A stretch of DNA of 64,000 nucleotides from Serinus canaria. Its lineage: Eukaryota > Chordata > Aves > Passeriformes > Fringillidae. The notes beneath the pieces were generated by a model. That model was not told the origin of the DNA and made no database searches. It saw only the letters and a program-made list of their open reading frames with translations. Every line of letters starts with the position of its first letter. Position 1 is the stretch's first letter. Shown piece after piece: positions 11,416 through 22,500 of the stretch. The stretch is from NCBI RefSeq assembly GCF_022539315.1, contig NC_066321.1:248001-312000 (forward strand). The letters are read 5' to 3'. The position numbers and the translations under genes were made by a program.

Positions 11416-14400
11416 CTGTAACATTAAAGGGGGGAGAAAAAAGTTGTGATAGAATACAGATTTTTCAGCTATTCTCTTTCTAAATTTTATCCTATTAAAA
11501 TAGTTTAAAAGGAGCAGTAAAACCTAAACCCAGAAAAAGTTCAAGTGATCAATACACATAACTCATGGTAACTTGGTATATTTAGTTATAATTTCTGTTT
11601 TCAAAGTGATATTAGTCTGACTACCTTTAGGGAATTTTTTAGTTTTTTTTCTTCTCTTCTTTAGTAGCTCATAGAATGAGCTTCCAAGATAAGGAAAACA
11701 CAGCAAATAATCAGTACGCCAGAATTAACAGTAAGTTGAATAAAATTCTTATTTTCCCAAGTTCAAAATCATCATTATTACAGTAGCTAACTATCACATT
11801 CTAAAGTAGCAAGGAAGTTTCATATAGTTTCAAGTTTCTGGAAACCAATAGGAAAAAGAAATGGTGGGTCAGAACAGAGGGGATGAGGGCAGGTGGAAGA
11901 AAAAGACGATGAATTGTATCTGTTCTCCATTAAAAAGTCTAAACAAAAATTCAAGATTTACAGGCTAAATCTATAAACACAACTGTTGATAAAAGGCTTG
12001 TGTTGAAATTATGCAACTGAGCTCTGATGTTTTACTGAGCTCTAGGGATGAGGAACTCTCGTATGCTTCAGAGTCTGAAGACTGTAAGTGTGAAACAAAG
12101 AGATAACTGTCATGTCTTCAGATTACCATGCGAACCAAAGACCTGCTTGTGAAATCAGCTCTTCCAAAGGGCAGGTGTAAGTCTGCACCAACAGCCCAAT
12201 AAGACACAGGACAGGAGCTGTAAGCATGTGATAAACAGAAAGGTCCATCAGCAGCTGTGGGATACAAGATTTTACAGGATCCCATAGTATTCCTAAGGGA
12301 GAAGTGAAAAGATGCTCAACCAAATGATGTCAGGCCTCAAATGACACAGCAAGATATGGAGCAGCAGTAGGACATGCAGTGCCTGTTGTCTTGGGGATCA
12401 CTCCCAGAGCAGGAGACTGGATCACCATCCTGGTGTCCCCTGCACCTGCTGTCACGCCACCCACCTCCCTCAAGTAGCTCTGTATTTTGGCTGGATCCTT
12501 GTAGAAGTTGGAGTGATTTCTACAGTGGGATAAAGCACTGAAGACAAGGTTTTGCTCTGCACTGTAATCCCAGCTTGCCCTGACACTTAGATGTCACTGG
12601 CAATTCTTCCCCATATTTCACTAAAGCTAATGCACCATGCCACTTTACAAGTAGGACACACCTTGCTGCCTGGCTGTGCTTCTCTGCACAGGTGAGCACA
12701 ACTACCCAGGGCATGTTGCAGTAACTAGGAGTGGAATCAGAGTAAGGAGAGAAGCCCATGTACTTTTTAGCCATCTAGAAGCTCAGCCACACGACCACTA
12801 CAGAAATAGGTTATCCCAAGAACATTTAGTGGCAGATTAAACACCTGATACTGCCAGACACAAGTTTGAGGAAATTTCACTTTTTAACATTTTTTCATGT
12901 TTAGATTCATAAAGAAACCCTGACTTTTTCTTTCAGACTTACTTTGTTCAGAGCTTCTGCTACCAAGACACCCATATTCTGAGGTTTTGCAAAACTGACA
13001 ATAGCACTGTAAAGCACAAGAAAAAAATGTTTAGCATTTCCATCTCACAGAAACACACAAGCATTTGTCACTTTCATTTTCCAGACTTAATACAAAACAT
13101 TTTGCAATATAAATTTAGGGTTTGGAGCTAAATCTTTTCATCATGTTAAAAACTATGTGATATCAAAAAAGGCATGCTGTTTCAGAATGGAACAACAGAA
13201 AATCTATGACAGGCTCCAATTTTTATTCAGATATACAAGAAACTGTATATGAAATATCCTTGAATATCTCAAAAAGGATTTTTTTTTGTACACTGTGAAA
13301 TAACTTCTCAGAAGCTCAGCAGTTATATCCTAATCTACAAAACATTTTCTTGATTCCAATATAGACCCATGAAAAAAATTCACCCTCTTCTTTTGGAGGG
13401 TGTTAACTTTCACAGCAACTGTTTGTCAGGCAAGAATTTTTTTTTAACCAGATTATCCTATTAACTTCTCCATATTCCTATGCACCATGTTACCAATATT
13501 CCACAAATAAATCTGTGGACATGAAATAATTTACTTCAGCAACAGCAAGAACTTCAGATAGCACATTCTTCTGATGATACCATTATATCCACTGACACAT
13601 CTGTAGCTTAAAATGGAGTAGGGAAAAATCATTATAAATCCCAAATACCATAAATGTGACTCTTGAAAAAGCAGATATTGCTTTAGTTAAGTTAATGATT
13701 CTGTGGATTAGGCAAGACATTTCCTACTGACATTTCAATTCAGCAATTGACAGTTTGCTACACTGACAAATGTTATTTAAGATCTGTTTATACCATTAGT
13801 TAACTATGACTATGGAGAAGACAACTGCAAAATTACACCCAGACAATTGGCAACAAGTGAAAATAAAAAGTTTCTAATCCCAGAAGAAAACAACAAAAGA
13901 ATCAAAAATTTCAGGAACATCACAAGTCATTCAAATTTTACTGTCATACCCTTATATTGGTTAACTTAACTTTTTCCTAAGTGTCATTTAAGAAAAGTGC
14001 AGGTATTTAGGAAAAATGTTCAGTCTTTGAAAAAGCTTCAAGAAAGTACTTGTTTTAATGACCAAATAACTGATTGCAGTTATTTTATTCAAACTAGAAG
14101 TATGCCTTCATTTTTAGGGCAAAACAGCTTGGTTAACCTTATAAAGTAGCAAACAGCAAAAGCCAAATTAGGTTTTAGATTGAAATAGGGGGTATAGCCT
14201 ATATAGGAGATAGGACTCTTCCTTGGGGGAGTTGATGTGGGTTTAATTTCCTTCAGAATGTGGACAGCCTAAAGTTAGGCTACTTTAGGCTATTCCTACT
14301 TCACTGGAAACTGTTTGACCATTCCTTTATTAGGCACAGTTATGTAATACATTGTTTTAATTTCTGTTCCATAAAACATGACAATAGAGATGAGATTCAG

Positions 14401-17400
14401 CCTTTGCCTTTCATTGCAAGGCACTTTCCTTGGGTTTTGAAGCAGTTGGGTTTTGGGGGTTTTAAAGTCAAAGCTTATTTCTATATCAGTATCATTTTAT
14501 CTACAAATTGCACAAGATAGTTTAAGAATTAAACTCTTGTAGAATAAGACTTTTCTTTGTTTTTAAAGACCATTACCTATGATCTTGAACTACGGGGCAG
14601 GGGTGAACAGGCCCTGCATTGTAATACCTTGACTTCTCTTTTCCTGGAAGTTTAGCATTTTTCTCAACAGGTCCATTTTCTTGCTTTTTAGACACTCTCA
14701 TACCTCCAGCTTTAACTGCAAGAAGAAAGTGAAAGGTAAGTAAAAATACCTACAGAACTACATACCACATTTACATACACAAGAAGAGAATACTTTTACC
14801 CCAGATAACCATTAACCAGAAATCATCTTTCAGTATTTAGCTCCAAGCTTTATTTGTATGCACACATACACAGGAGTAGCCAAAGAGATGCAGCAAAGGC
14901 TTCAAAATTCTGCGTCATGGCAGACAGAAATCAACTTCCAGATACCATAAATCAAGAAATCAGAGTGGTTTCAGGTGCCACTAACTATATTAAACCTTAA
15001 CACCTTACTATGTTAATATTCTTCCCCAGAAACTATTACATCTCCAATTTGTATTTCAAAAACAAAAAAGAAAACCACCATCTGAACACTTTCAGGTTTT
15101 TGAACAACGTGACTAACAGCAGTAAGGGCTTCATGATCAGTTCAGGATATTCCAGAATAAATTTATTAATGCAGACAAAAACCAGATGTATAGTCATCTT
15201 GTACTTGCGTTCCAACATGTTTAATTATATTTTATTAATGTATCTGCCAATCACAAAACCAATTAGTACTAATTAAGCTACAGGCGACCTAACAACAACA
15301 ATTTAAGTTCTGAGGCATGTCTGAAAACTGAATTCTGAACAAAGAACACATAAAGTTATCTAAAACATTCTCTTGAAAGAAATACTTTCTCCCTCTTCAA
15401 GAGAGCATTTTAAGTTTTAAAACTGTAAGAAAGAAAGAACAACCTTAGTGTTCTTTTCTCATCCTATTTAGCAGGTTGCTTCACTTTTCAGCAAGACTCC
15501 TATTCTGATTGTGAATAATTAAGGCTAGAGTTTTAATTTGAGGGAGGGAGAGAATAGGGAAAGGTTTCTAGAATTACTCAACTAGCTAGCATGAGAAATG
15601 CATTTGTATCCATCTGTAACTAATGCCCATTTTCTACCAAATCTGACTCCTGACCTTTTATTTCCTGGTTGTAGGTTTAATTTTAGAAACAAAAATTTTT
15701 CCTCAGTCATGTCCAAGGCAGCACTATAAGATCAGAGTTATGCTATAGCTAGACTTGGCTTTTCTTCTGTTCCTAAAATGACATCCATAAAGTTAATGAT
15801 ACTACTGCATAAGCAGCAAATTCTTTGCCCAGCCATCTTACAGCTGCAAATGCACCAGAGACCTAGACTGAACCTAGTCCTTCTGGCAGCTTAACTGCAA
15901 AATTAAAAGCATCCGAAATGGAAGTTTCAACCGTTTGTTTCCAAGTATCTACCAGTAAGGAGATTTGAGACTCTAAAAACCATCAGCACACAAGGTGTGA
16001 CACTCTTCCTTGTCTTTGAGGCATCTTCAAACTAGAATGACAAACCATGTTAAAAAAAACCCAACCCAAACCAAAAAACTACAAACCAAATATCAACAAC
16101 AAACCAGACCACACAGGAAAAAAAAAAAAAAAAAAAAAAAAAAAAGCCTTGGCATCTTTCAAGATCTCAGAGATCTTCTCAACATAATTTCTCTTTATGT
16201 AAGTTTATCCAGAATACTAACACAAGTTATTATCCCAAATGTTCTCCCACACATTGATAGGCTCTTGTCTTTTTAGGAACCAGTCAAACCACAATCAGGA
16301 AAACCACTAAAATTTTGGAATTAGGTAAAAAAAAAAAAAAAAGGTAACTGAACCTAGACCTGCAACTTTTGGTTTGGGACCTTCTCTCACATGCAGGATT
16401 GGCAATTTCTAGATACAAGCATTGTTTTTAGTTTTAATTTAGCAGGGCAAGGAGATCCAGACAGAAGCAGACATTTTAACACTAAGAGGCTTTCACAAAG
16501 CACAAGGGGAGCTAGACAAGGAGGAGAGAAATGCTCAACATGGGAAGAGATACTGAAACATGGACAGTCTGGAATTGTGTCTATTACCACTAGGCCCACA
16601 AAACAATGTTATCTGGAGTGATTAAAAATAATCCGTGTTCCTTTCCATCTCTGCACTGACTTGAAACTAGCCACTAGGAATTGCTGTCCCACCTGTGCAC
16701 ACACATCCCTGGTGGGGGAAGGGTTAAACACAGATGCATCTGGGATGCACCACAAAGCTGTTTTGTAATTTGCTTTCCAAAGCAATAGAGGGGTGTGGCA
16801 AACTTTTAATACAGAGTTCCATTTTTTGATTTTTATAAGTGACCTGTTAGCCATGTAATCTAACAGTGAAGTGACAAAATCTTTACTAATTTCCATTTTT
16901 AAAAGATCATGTATTTTTTAAATAAAACAAGAAAGTAAGGAGGCACACTCCTTTTTATGCTCCCCTCTCAAAAAAAAACCCCAAAACTAACCAACAACAA
17001 CAACAAAAAAAATCCCAAACAACAAAACAACATAAAAAAAAAACCCAAGTGAAAACAAAGACAGCTTGGCTGAATACTGGTCAGAATAAACCACTTACTC
17101 TGCTACCTCCACCCCTCGGCCAAGCTGGTCCCCACTGCAGTCACACATAAGCTTCACCAAGACTTACTTAGAGACTTGCAAGTGTACGGGTTGCGGAATA
17201 CTATAATGCAAGTTTAGAATGACCAGTACCTGCTCCAGGTCACTGACTGCAGTGGTTTAAAGCCCCTTTCAGGTACAGCTAGCTCAACTGTTCCTGCCAC
17301 ACACACAAAAGTCCAGGAATGGACCAGAGACTAGATGAAAAAATTATTTACATCCCAAATTCATGTAAAAGTATGCTAAAAAACCTCCAAACAAAAACAT

Positions 17401-18260
17401 ATTTCCAGGAAAACAAAACTGTTCTATGGGGTACAGGGAGACAAACAAGTATGTGCTCCTCAGGCACTAACTGCTCCTAATAAACCGAGGGGAAGTCCCA
17501 ACTGGTTTAAAGCCTTGTAGCGACTGTTCCTCCAGTATCAAAGGCTGAGCCTGCAGAGACTGTCCTTGCAGTGACTATCTCCCAGCTCCAAGGGCTGAGC
17601 CTGCAGCATCTCCGCGTGTGCCCCAGAACAGGCACACAGGGACACAGTTCACGCACTGGTGTGTTTGAACAGCTCCGCTCAGCTCCTGGGATGGCTCAGG
17701 AGCTGCTCACACTGTACGCATTTACACGCTCCCCTGACAAACACAGGCGCTACTACACTCGCCACGACATCTTTAAAATCCCGGTACTACATCGTTAGAG
17801 TCGCCACACAGGCAGAGCGGCCGCTGGAACAGCAGGCTCGAAGGCTTCCTCACAGAGAGATCTATCTCTGTGAGGTGGGGCGGGGGGGGAAGTAAATTCT
17901 TCACCTTACTACAGGAGGAGAGGGATACGGCTGCAGCATTAAACACAGATATTGAATATGGACACCCATTTCTCTCGCTATCCCTCAATAACGCCCGATC
18001 ACCGAGCGGCGCCAGCCGCACACCCGCCGACCGAGCGCACCCATGATGGGACGGCTGCGGGACCTGCTGGGGAGAGCGGGCCCCGCACCATAGACTCGCC
18101 TCCACAATTCCCGGTCCCATTTGGCCGCTCCTCTCCGCGGAGGAGCTGCATCTGTGTGGGACGGTGCGGCGGGAGAGCCCGTCACACCGCGCCCGGAGCG
18201 GCCCTGGCCCCTACCTGCGGGAGGGCGCCGGCCCGGTGGGACACTCTTCCTCAGCGCCAT
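11296..18260 (-). CDS. DAPL1: Death-associated protein-like 1 (four coding exons)
   Basis: Joining four exons (18215-18260, 14628-14715, 12943-13006, 11296-11415) gives 318 nt, a 105-residue protein; human DAPL1 has 107. Every intron has GT-AG ends and all phases agree. The protein has the family signature [10 protein letters not shown] across the exon 1/2 junction, a lysine-rich middle, an S-A-I-V-S helix region in exon 3, and the conserved tail AHQKP...[16 protein letters not shown]1 is a small paralogue of DAP1. It is known from differentiating epithelia and retinal pigment epithelium, and in fish and frog eggs a DAP1/DAPL1-family protein (Dap1b/Dapl1) is reported to sit in the ribosome exit tunnel of dormant ribosomes through its C-terminal tail. 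The start is the ATG at 18260 in a strong gccATGG context; upstream in-frame ATGs lie in the GC-rich leader. It lies between PKP4 and TANC1 as in other vertebrates. Confidence 0.95.
11416..12942 (-). other. DAPL1: DAPL1 intron 3
   Basis: GT-AG intron. I see nothing else in it; open frames here do not resemble known proteins. Confidence 0.8.
12943..13006 (-). CDS. DAPL1: DAPL1 coding exon 3
   Basis: The acceptor is TTTACAG and the donor is CAAA|GTAAGT. The 64 nt encode [22 protein letters not shown], corresponding to the SAIANVAK...ALEK helix region of mammalian DAPL1. The phase is 2 in and 0 out. Confidence 0.93.
13007..14627 (-). other. DAPL1: DAPL1 intron 2
   Basis: GT-AG intron, AT-rich, without recognised repeats or genes. 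Confidence 0.8.
14628..14715 (-). CDS. DAPL1: DAPL1 coding exon 2
   Basis: The acceptor is CTTCTTGCAG and the donor is CAAG|GTATTA. The 88 nt encode [18 protein letters not shown] and a lysine-rich stretch ending KEKS, the most conserved N-terminal part of the DAP family. Confidence 0.95.
16118..16145 (+). repeat. Poly-A tract
   Basis: An uninterrupted run of 28 A residues within DAPL1 intron 1, preceded by A/C-rich low-complexity sequence. It may be a length-variable homopolymer or an old retroposon tail; no element body is recognised beside it. Confidence 0.9.
16969..17046 (+). repeat. A/C-rich low-complexity tract
   Basis: A stretch of A runs separated by short C runs and a (caa)n patch near 16994-17005. 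It is simple-sequence DNA inside DAPL1 intron 1. Confidence 0.85.
17848..17875. repeat. Perfect 11-bp inverted repeat, 6-nt spacer
   Basis: The arms cctcacagaga (17848-17858) and tctctgtgagg (17865-17875) are exact complements around gatcta. It lies near the 5' end of DAPL1 intron 1, about 340 bases from the exon 1 donor. Confidence 0.9.
18215..18260 (-). CDS. DAPL1: DAPL1 coding exon 1
   Basis: The exon encodes residues 1-15 ([15 protein letters not shown]) plus the first base of the next codon. The donor is GCAG|GTAGGG. The following exon completes a valine, producing the conserved PPAVKAGG junction. Confidence 0.93.
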
Positions 18261-18400
18261 GGCGGAACCGGGAGCGCCGGGAACCAAGCGGGGCAGGCCG
18301 GGGCAGGACCACGGAACGGCGCAGGGAACGCACACCGACTCAAGCGGCAGCGGCTTCTGCGGTTCGGAGCGGTTGGGGTGGGGCGGGGCGGGGCTGTGAG
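18261..18400 (-). promoter_or_regulatory. DAPL1: DAPL1 promoter and 5' leader (GC boxes)
   Basis: Immediately upstream of the DAPL1 start codon the sequence is CpG-rich and has a cluster of overlapping Sp1-type GC boxes at 18377-18394 (gggtggggcggggcggggct). No TATA box is visible at a sensible distance, which suits a CpG-island promoter. The exact transcription start cannot be placed. Confidence 0.6.
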
Positions 18401-18735
18401 AGAGGGGGGCGGTGTGAGGGACGGTACGAAGTCGATAGTGAGGAGAGGGAAGCGCTGCGAAAGGAGGTGTGAGAGGCGGAGCGGTGTGAGAGGCGGTGAG
18501 CGGCGAGAGGGCAGGTGAGGGAGGCCGGGAGCGGCGTGAGAGGCGGGGAGCGGAGTGAGAGGCGGGGAGAGGGGCGGGGAGCGCCGTCAGGGCGGAGTGA
18601 GAGGCGGGGAGCGGCGTGAGGGGCGGTGTGAGGGGCGGTGTGAGGGGCGGTGTGAGGGGCGGTGTGAGGGGCGGGGAGAGGGGCGGTGTGCAGCGTCAGG
18701 GAGCGGCGTGAGGGAGCGGCGTGAGGGGCGGGACT
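18395..18735. repeat. GC-rich degenerate tandem array (gtgtgagrggcg-type units)
   Basis: The plus strand is built of short purine-rich units such as gtgtgaggggcg and gtgagaggcggg. The cleanest part is at about 18618-18675, where a 12-bp gtgtgaggggcg unit repeats several times; elsewhere units are shuffled and diverged. It lies directly upstream of the DAPL1 promoter GC boxes. Its open frames (arginine/glycine/glutamate-rich) come from the repeat units and are not treated as genes. Confidence 0.8.
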
Positions 18736-19259
18736 TTTAAAAACGTTGCTAAAGATTCAAAGAACTTGATTTAGTGAGGTAAATCTTGCCCTCTTCAATC
18801 AGTAGTATCTGCTTGAGACAAGCAAAACAATGCCCTCTTTTAAAAAATCCGTTGCCATAATAAACATTGAAGTCTTACATAACGTATTAGAAACATAAAA
18901 AACTGAAAGTAGATACAGCTAATCTGGAATTATTTACTGTATAAACTCCTCAACATTTTCGTTTTCGGTATTTAAAATTACCAAGGGAAAAAAAAGAAGG
19001 AATTATCTTTTAATGTTTACTATCTATGTTGTAAATTATACTGCGGATGAAGAAATCTTCATGGCAATTTGTCAGTTTCTTGAAGCTGTCATGGCTGTAA
19101 GATTTTGTATCACTGTACTGGTCCCGCCGGCTCTCCAGAAGCGTGTGGCAGGTGTGGGGTAGAAGATGCATCCCACGGCGTTCCTACAGCGTTCGGAAGG
19201 GATGTGTGCGTGCCCCGGGGAGGGAGAGTGGGGCAGCGCCCGAGCACGGCCGGCACCGG

Positions 19260-19552
19260 CTCTGCACCGGCTCTGCACCGGCTCTGCACCGGCTCTGCTC
19301 CGGCTCTGCACCGGCTCTGCTCCGGCTCTGCTCCGGCTCTGCTCCGGCTCTGCACCGGCTCTGCTCCGGCTCTGCACCGGCTCTGCTCCGGCTCTGCTCC
19401 GGCTCTGCTCCGGCTCTGCTCCGGCTCTGCTCCGGCTCTGCACCGGCTCTGCTCCGGCTCTGCTCCGGCTCTGCACCGGCTCTGCACCGGCTCTGCTCCG
19501 GCTCTGCTCCGGCTCTGCACCGGCTCTGCACCGGCTCTGCTCCGGCTCTGCT
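19260..19552. repeat. 11-bp minisatellite, 26 full units
   Basis: The unit is ctctgcWccgg, where W is A or T. Twenty-six full units run from 19260 to 19545 with essentially no other substitutions, followed by a partial unit. Because 11 is not a multiple of 3 and no unit phase contains a stop, overlapping open frames of up to 200 codons occur on both strands, reading as 11-residue leucine/alanine/serine or arginine/alanine/glutamate repeats. They have no other sign of being genes. Confidence 0.97.
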
Positions 19553-22500
19553 GCTGCGCGCTGCCCGGGGGCCGGAGAGGCGCTGCGGGCACGCTGCTCG
19601 CCCTGCCCGCCGAGGGAGGGCGGCCCTGCCGCGGGCTGGGCTGGGCTGCAGGCGGCTGCTGGAACCATCGTGCAGAATGTCAAAAAGATTTTCCTAGATT
19701 GCTGTAAACATCTTCTGCTCTGCGGTGCTAAAGCATTTAATCACAAATATTTGCTCTTTTAGAGATTCTGAAAGCAAAACACGAAAGAAGAAAAAAAAAA
19801 AGTTAGTCTCATGATTTCTTTGGAATTGTCTTATTATTGGATATCAATGATTAAAAAAAAAGGAGAGAGAGGGAATGTAAAAATAGGATGTGATTAAGTG
19901 GAATCTGAAGAAGGGGGAAATGAAGTAAAAAAAATGGAAGAGAAAATAGACTAAGAAACCAGTAGGTATTTATAGCACAACAGCCGCCTTATGAGTGACT
20001 ACTGATGGCTTGGATCTTTAAAGCAGAAAAATTGAAAGGACATCCAGTCTAAACTAGATCTCTCTGATATTTAATTCTGTATGTATGAGGCAGGAAATAG
20101 TTTTGAAATGCAGCAATTTCCTCCCTAGAAAAGCAACTTACTTTGCAAATATTAAAGTTGATAGTGCTGCATGTCTCTGCCCATAAGCATTTAACCTGAA
20201 GTGGATGATGGCAATTTTGATTGGGGAAACAAATTCTTTCAGGTAAAATGATCTGCAGGAGAGAGAACAAAAGAACCCTTCTCTGAAGTACTTGGCCGGG
20301 AGTAAGGGTTTTTGATATTCATGTTTCTCTGCCTCAGCAGAGAAATTGTGATTTTTTCAGTTTGTTTACCTGAGCTGTTTGTTACTGCACAGATTTGATA
20401 GGTGAAATTTCATTACTTACCACATAAGGCAGTCATGTAGTACAGCTTTGGTGTGCTGCCTAAAGCATTAATAAGGATAAGGTTTAGTGCCATTGTACAT
20501 CTCTTCTAGGAATTCTTGGGACAAGCATGGGAACTTGGTTTAAATAAGAAATTTTAAGTTCATGTTGACTTCTTACCATATTAAATAAATTATACCATTT
20601 CTTTTTTTCTTTTCCTTCCACCCTCTTTACTTCATTTCCTTTGTCACTTGGTATATCTTTAAACCAGAAGCTGTTGTGAAGTAAAACCGTATTTATATAG
20701 TACTTTTTGGAGCACCTTATTCTTGACAGGCAGCCCTTGGCACTACCTCAACAATGCCACTGTGCCAGCTTAGATTTGTAAACCTGATTTTATGTAATGA
20801 TTTCATTTATTTAGACTTTTTTCTGTTTTCATTTATACTTTTTACCTGTTGGAAATTGTTAGACTGGTTTGTCTGGTTGATAAGAATCAGCAAGAGAATA
20901 ATCCTTCTGTGACCATGGGATAGTGCAGTTGAAATCTCTTGCTTTTCCTGCCATCCTCAGTCCCATTTCCTGATCACATAAATACCAAACTTCAGAGATG
21001 TTCATCTGATGCTGGGGATAGATTTATTTTTATTATAGTAATTTGTGAATGACTGAATAAAAATGAGTTTATATTGTAATGGTTCTATGTATTTTCAGAA
21101 TGTGGGTTTTTTCCATAACAGAGGCAGATGTGGGAAAGCCTGGGGACAGACACAGAATTTTAACTGTGATAGAGAGACAATAGTAATTTAAATTTTCCTG
21201 AGTGGTGCTCTCAGCATCTCTCAAATTCTTGGAAATTTCTCCTTTATAATCTATGTGCTACAGGCAGGTTATTAGCTGATTGCAAAGTTTGAAAAGTCAC
21301 TTGTCGGGAACAAAAATCACTATGCTCCCAAGCAGACTGTCTGTTCTAATCCAGCTAACAGCTATTAGCATAATTACACCAGTGTCTTGGGATGACAACC
21401 AGACATAGCCCACATCTAAAACAAACAGTTAGCACGCAGACATATGGAATACCTTCCTCATGTGTCATATTTTAAATCACATCTCTGTTGTTAAGATCTA
21501 TTGCTCATGACTCTACAGTATTTTCCCTTCTCTGTCTTATTTCCAGTATTGCTTGTTTTCAAATGTCAGAATTACTAAATTGTGGCTACTGATACAAACT
21601 GATACTTGTTTTATATCTGGCAACTGAATGGAGAAATACTACTGTTTTCTTAAAATCGGTGACAGGTAGGCAATACCTTTTTCAGATGAGTCAATATAGC
21701 TGGTTTTAGATGCTCCAGGAGCCCAGTGGAGACAACAAATATCCTGGGGCAGGTATATAGTGCTTTTTTTGTTTATCATGCTTTAATTTCCCCCAACCTT
21801 GGTTTTATTTTCTGTTCAGCACAAAGTTAATAATGTTAGAGAGATCATTTGTGTTAAGCGTCTAAAGCAAGAAGTAAAGACAGAGATGTTTTCAGTGGGG
21901 TTTGTATTGATATAATTGTTCACTAGTGCATGTAGTATATAATTGATAAAATCTGGAGGGTAAGTCTGGCTTCACATCTGTAAAGTTTGCCTGTTTCTTG
22001 TAGGAAACCTGACAAGTTCAGGTCTTGGTTCTGATCTGGATGCTGGTTGATTCTCAGACCACAAGAGAAAAAGAAGTCTCCAGGCTGGAAGGTACTGGAA
22101 GGTAAAGGGCAACATCATTAAGCAGAGGAACCTTACTGGCTAATTTTAATCACAGATTTTTTTTTTTTTTCTTTTACCCACAGAAGGACTAAAAAGATAT
22201 GCCTTTGTCATCACATGTTTTATCCACCTAAACGCCCATGTTTAAAAAGTATTACTGGGCAGTGGAATAAGTGAGTGAATTCTAAAGAATTAGGTTGCAA
22301 CACACAGACAGAGGCCTTTGGAATTTCATCTTCATGGAGATCAGTTTCTTCTCAGAGTGCGATTGTTTTTTGCCAGAGAATAGGCAGAAAGTTCATTCCA
22401 CAATCCTTCTGACTTTGAGAGCTAGCTGAAAATCAGCACATTACATATCCTGCTACTTGTCTTATTCTTTTACACACGATTCATATAATGTGGGACAGAG

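Larger units (their letters stand above)
14716..18214 (-). other. DAPL1: DAPL1 intron 1
   Basis: GT-AG intron. It contains a 28-base A run (16118-16145), a second A run near 16326-16342, an A/C-rich low-complexity stretch (16969-17046), a perfect 11-bp inverted repeat (17848-17875), and at its start (right end) part of the promoter-proximal GC-rich region. Confidence 0.8.

Noticed and set aside
17952..18740. 188-codon plus-strand frame antisense to DAPL1 exon 1, and the RCEG-repeat frame following it
   Set aside because: They run through the CpG island and the gtgtgag-type array. No protein resemblance or splice structure supports them.
19072..19762. Long open frames on both strands, up to 203 codons
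   Set aside because: They are produced by the 11-bp minisatellite and GC-rich flanks. Multiple frames on both strands are open at once, which a real gene would not require.
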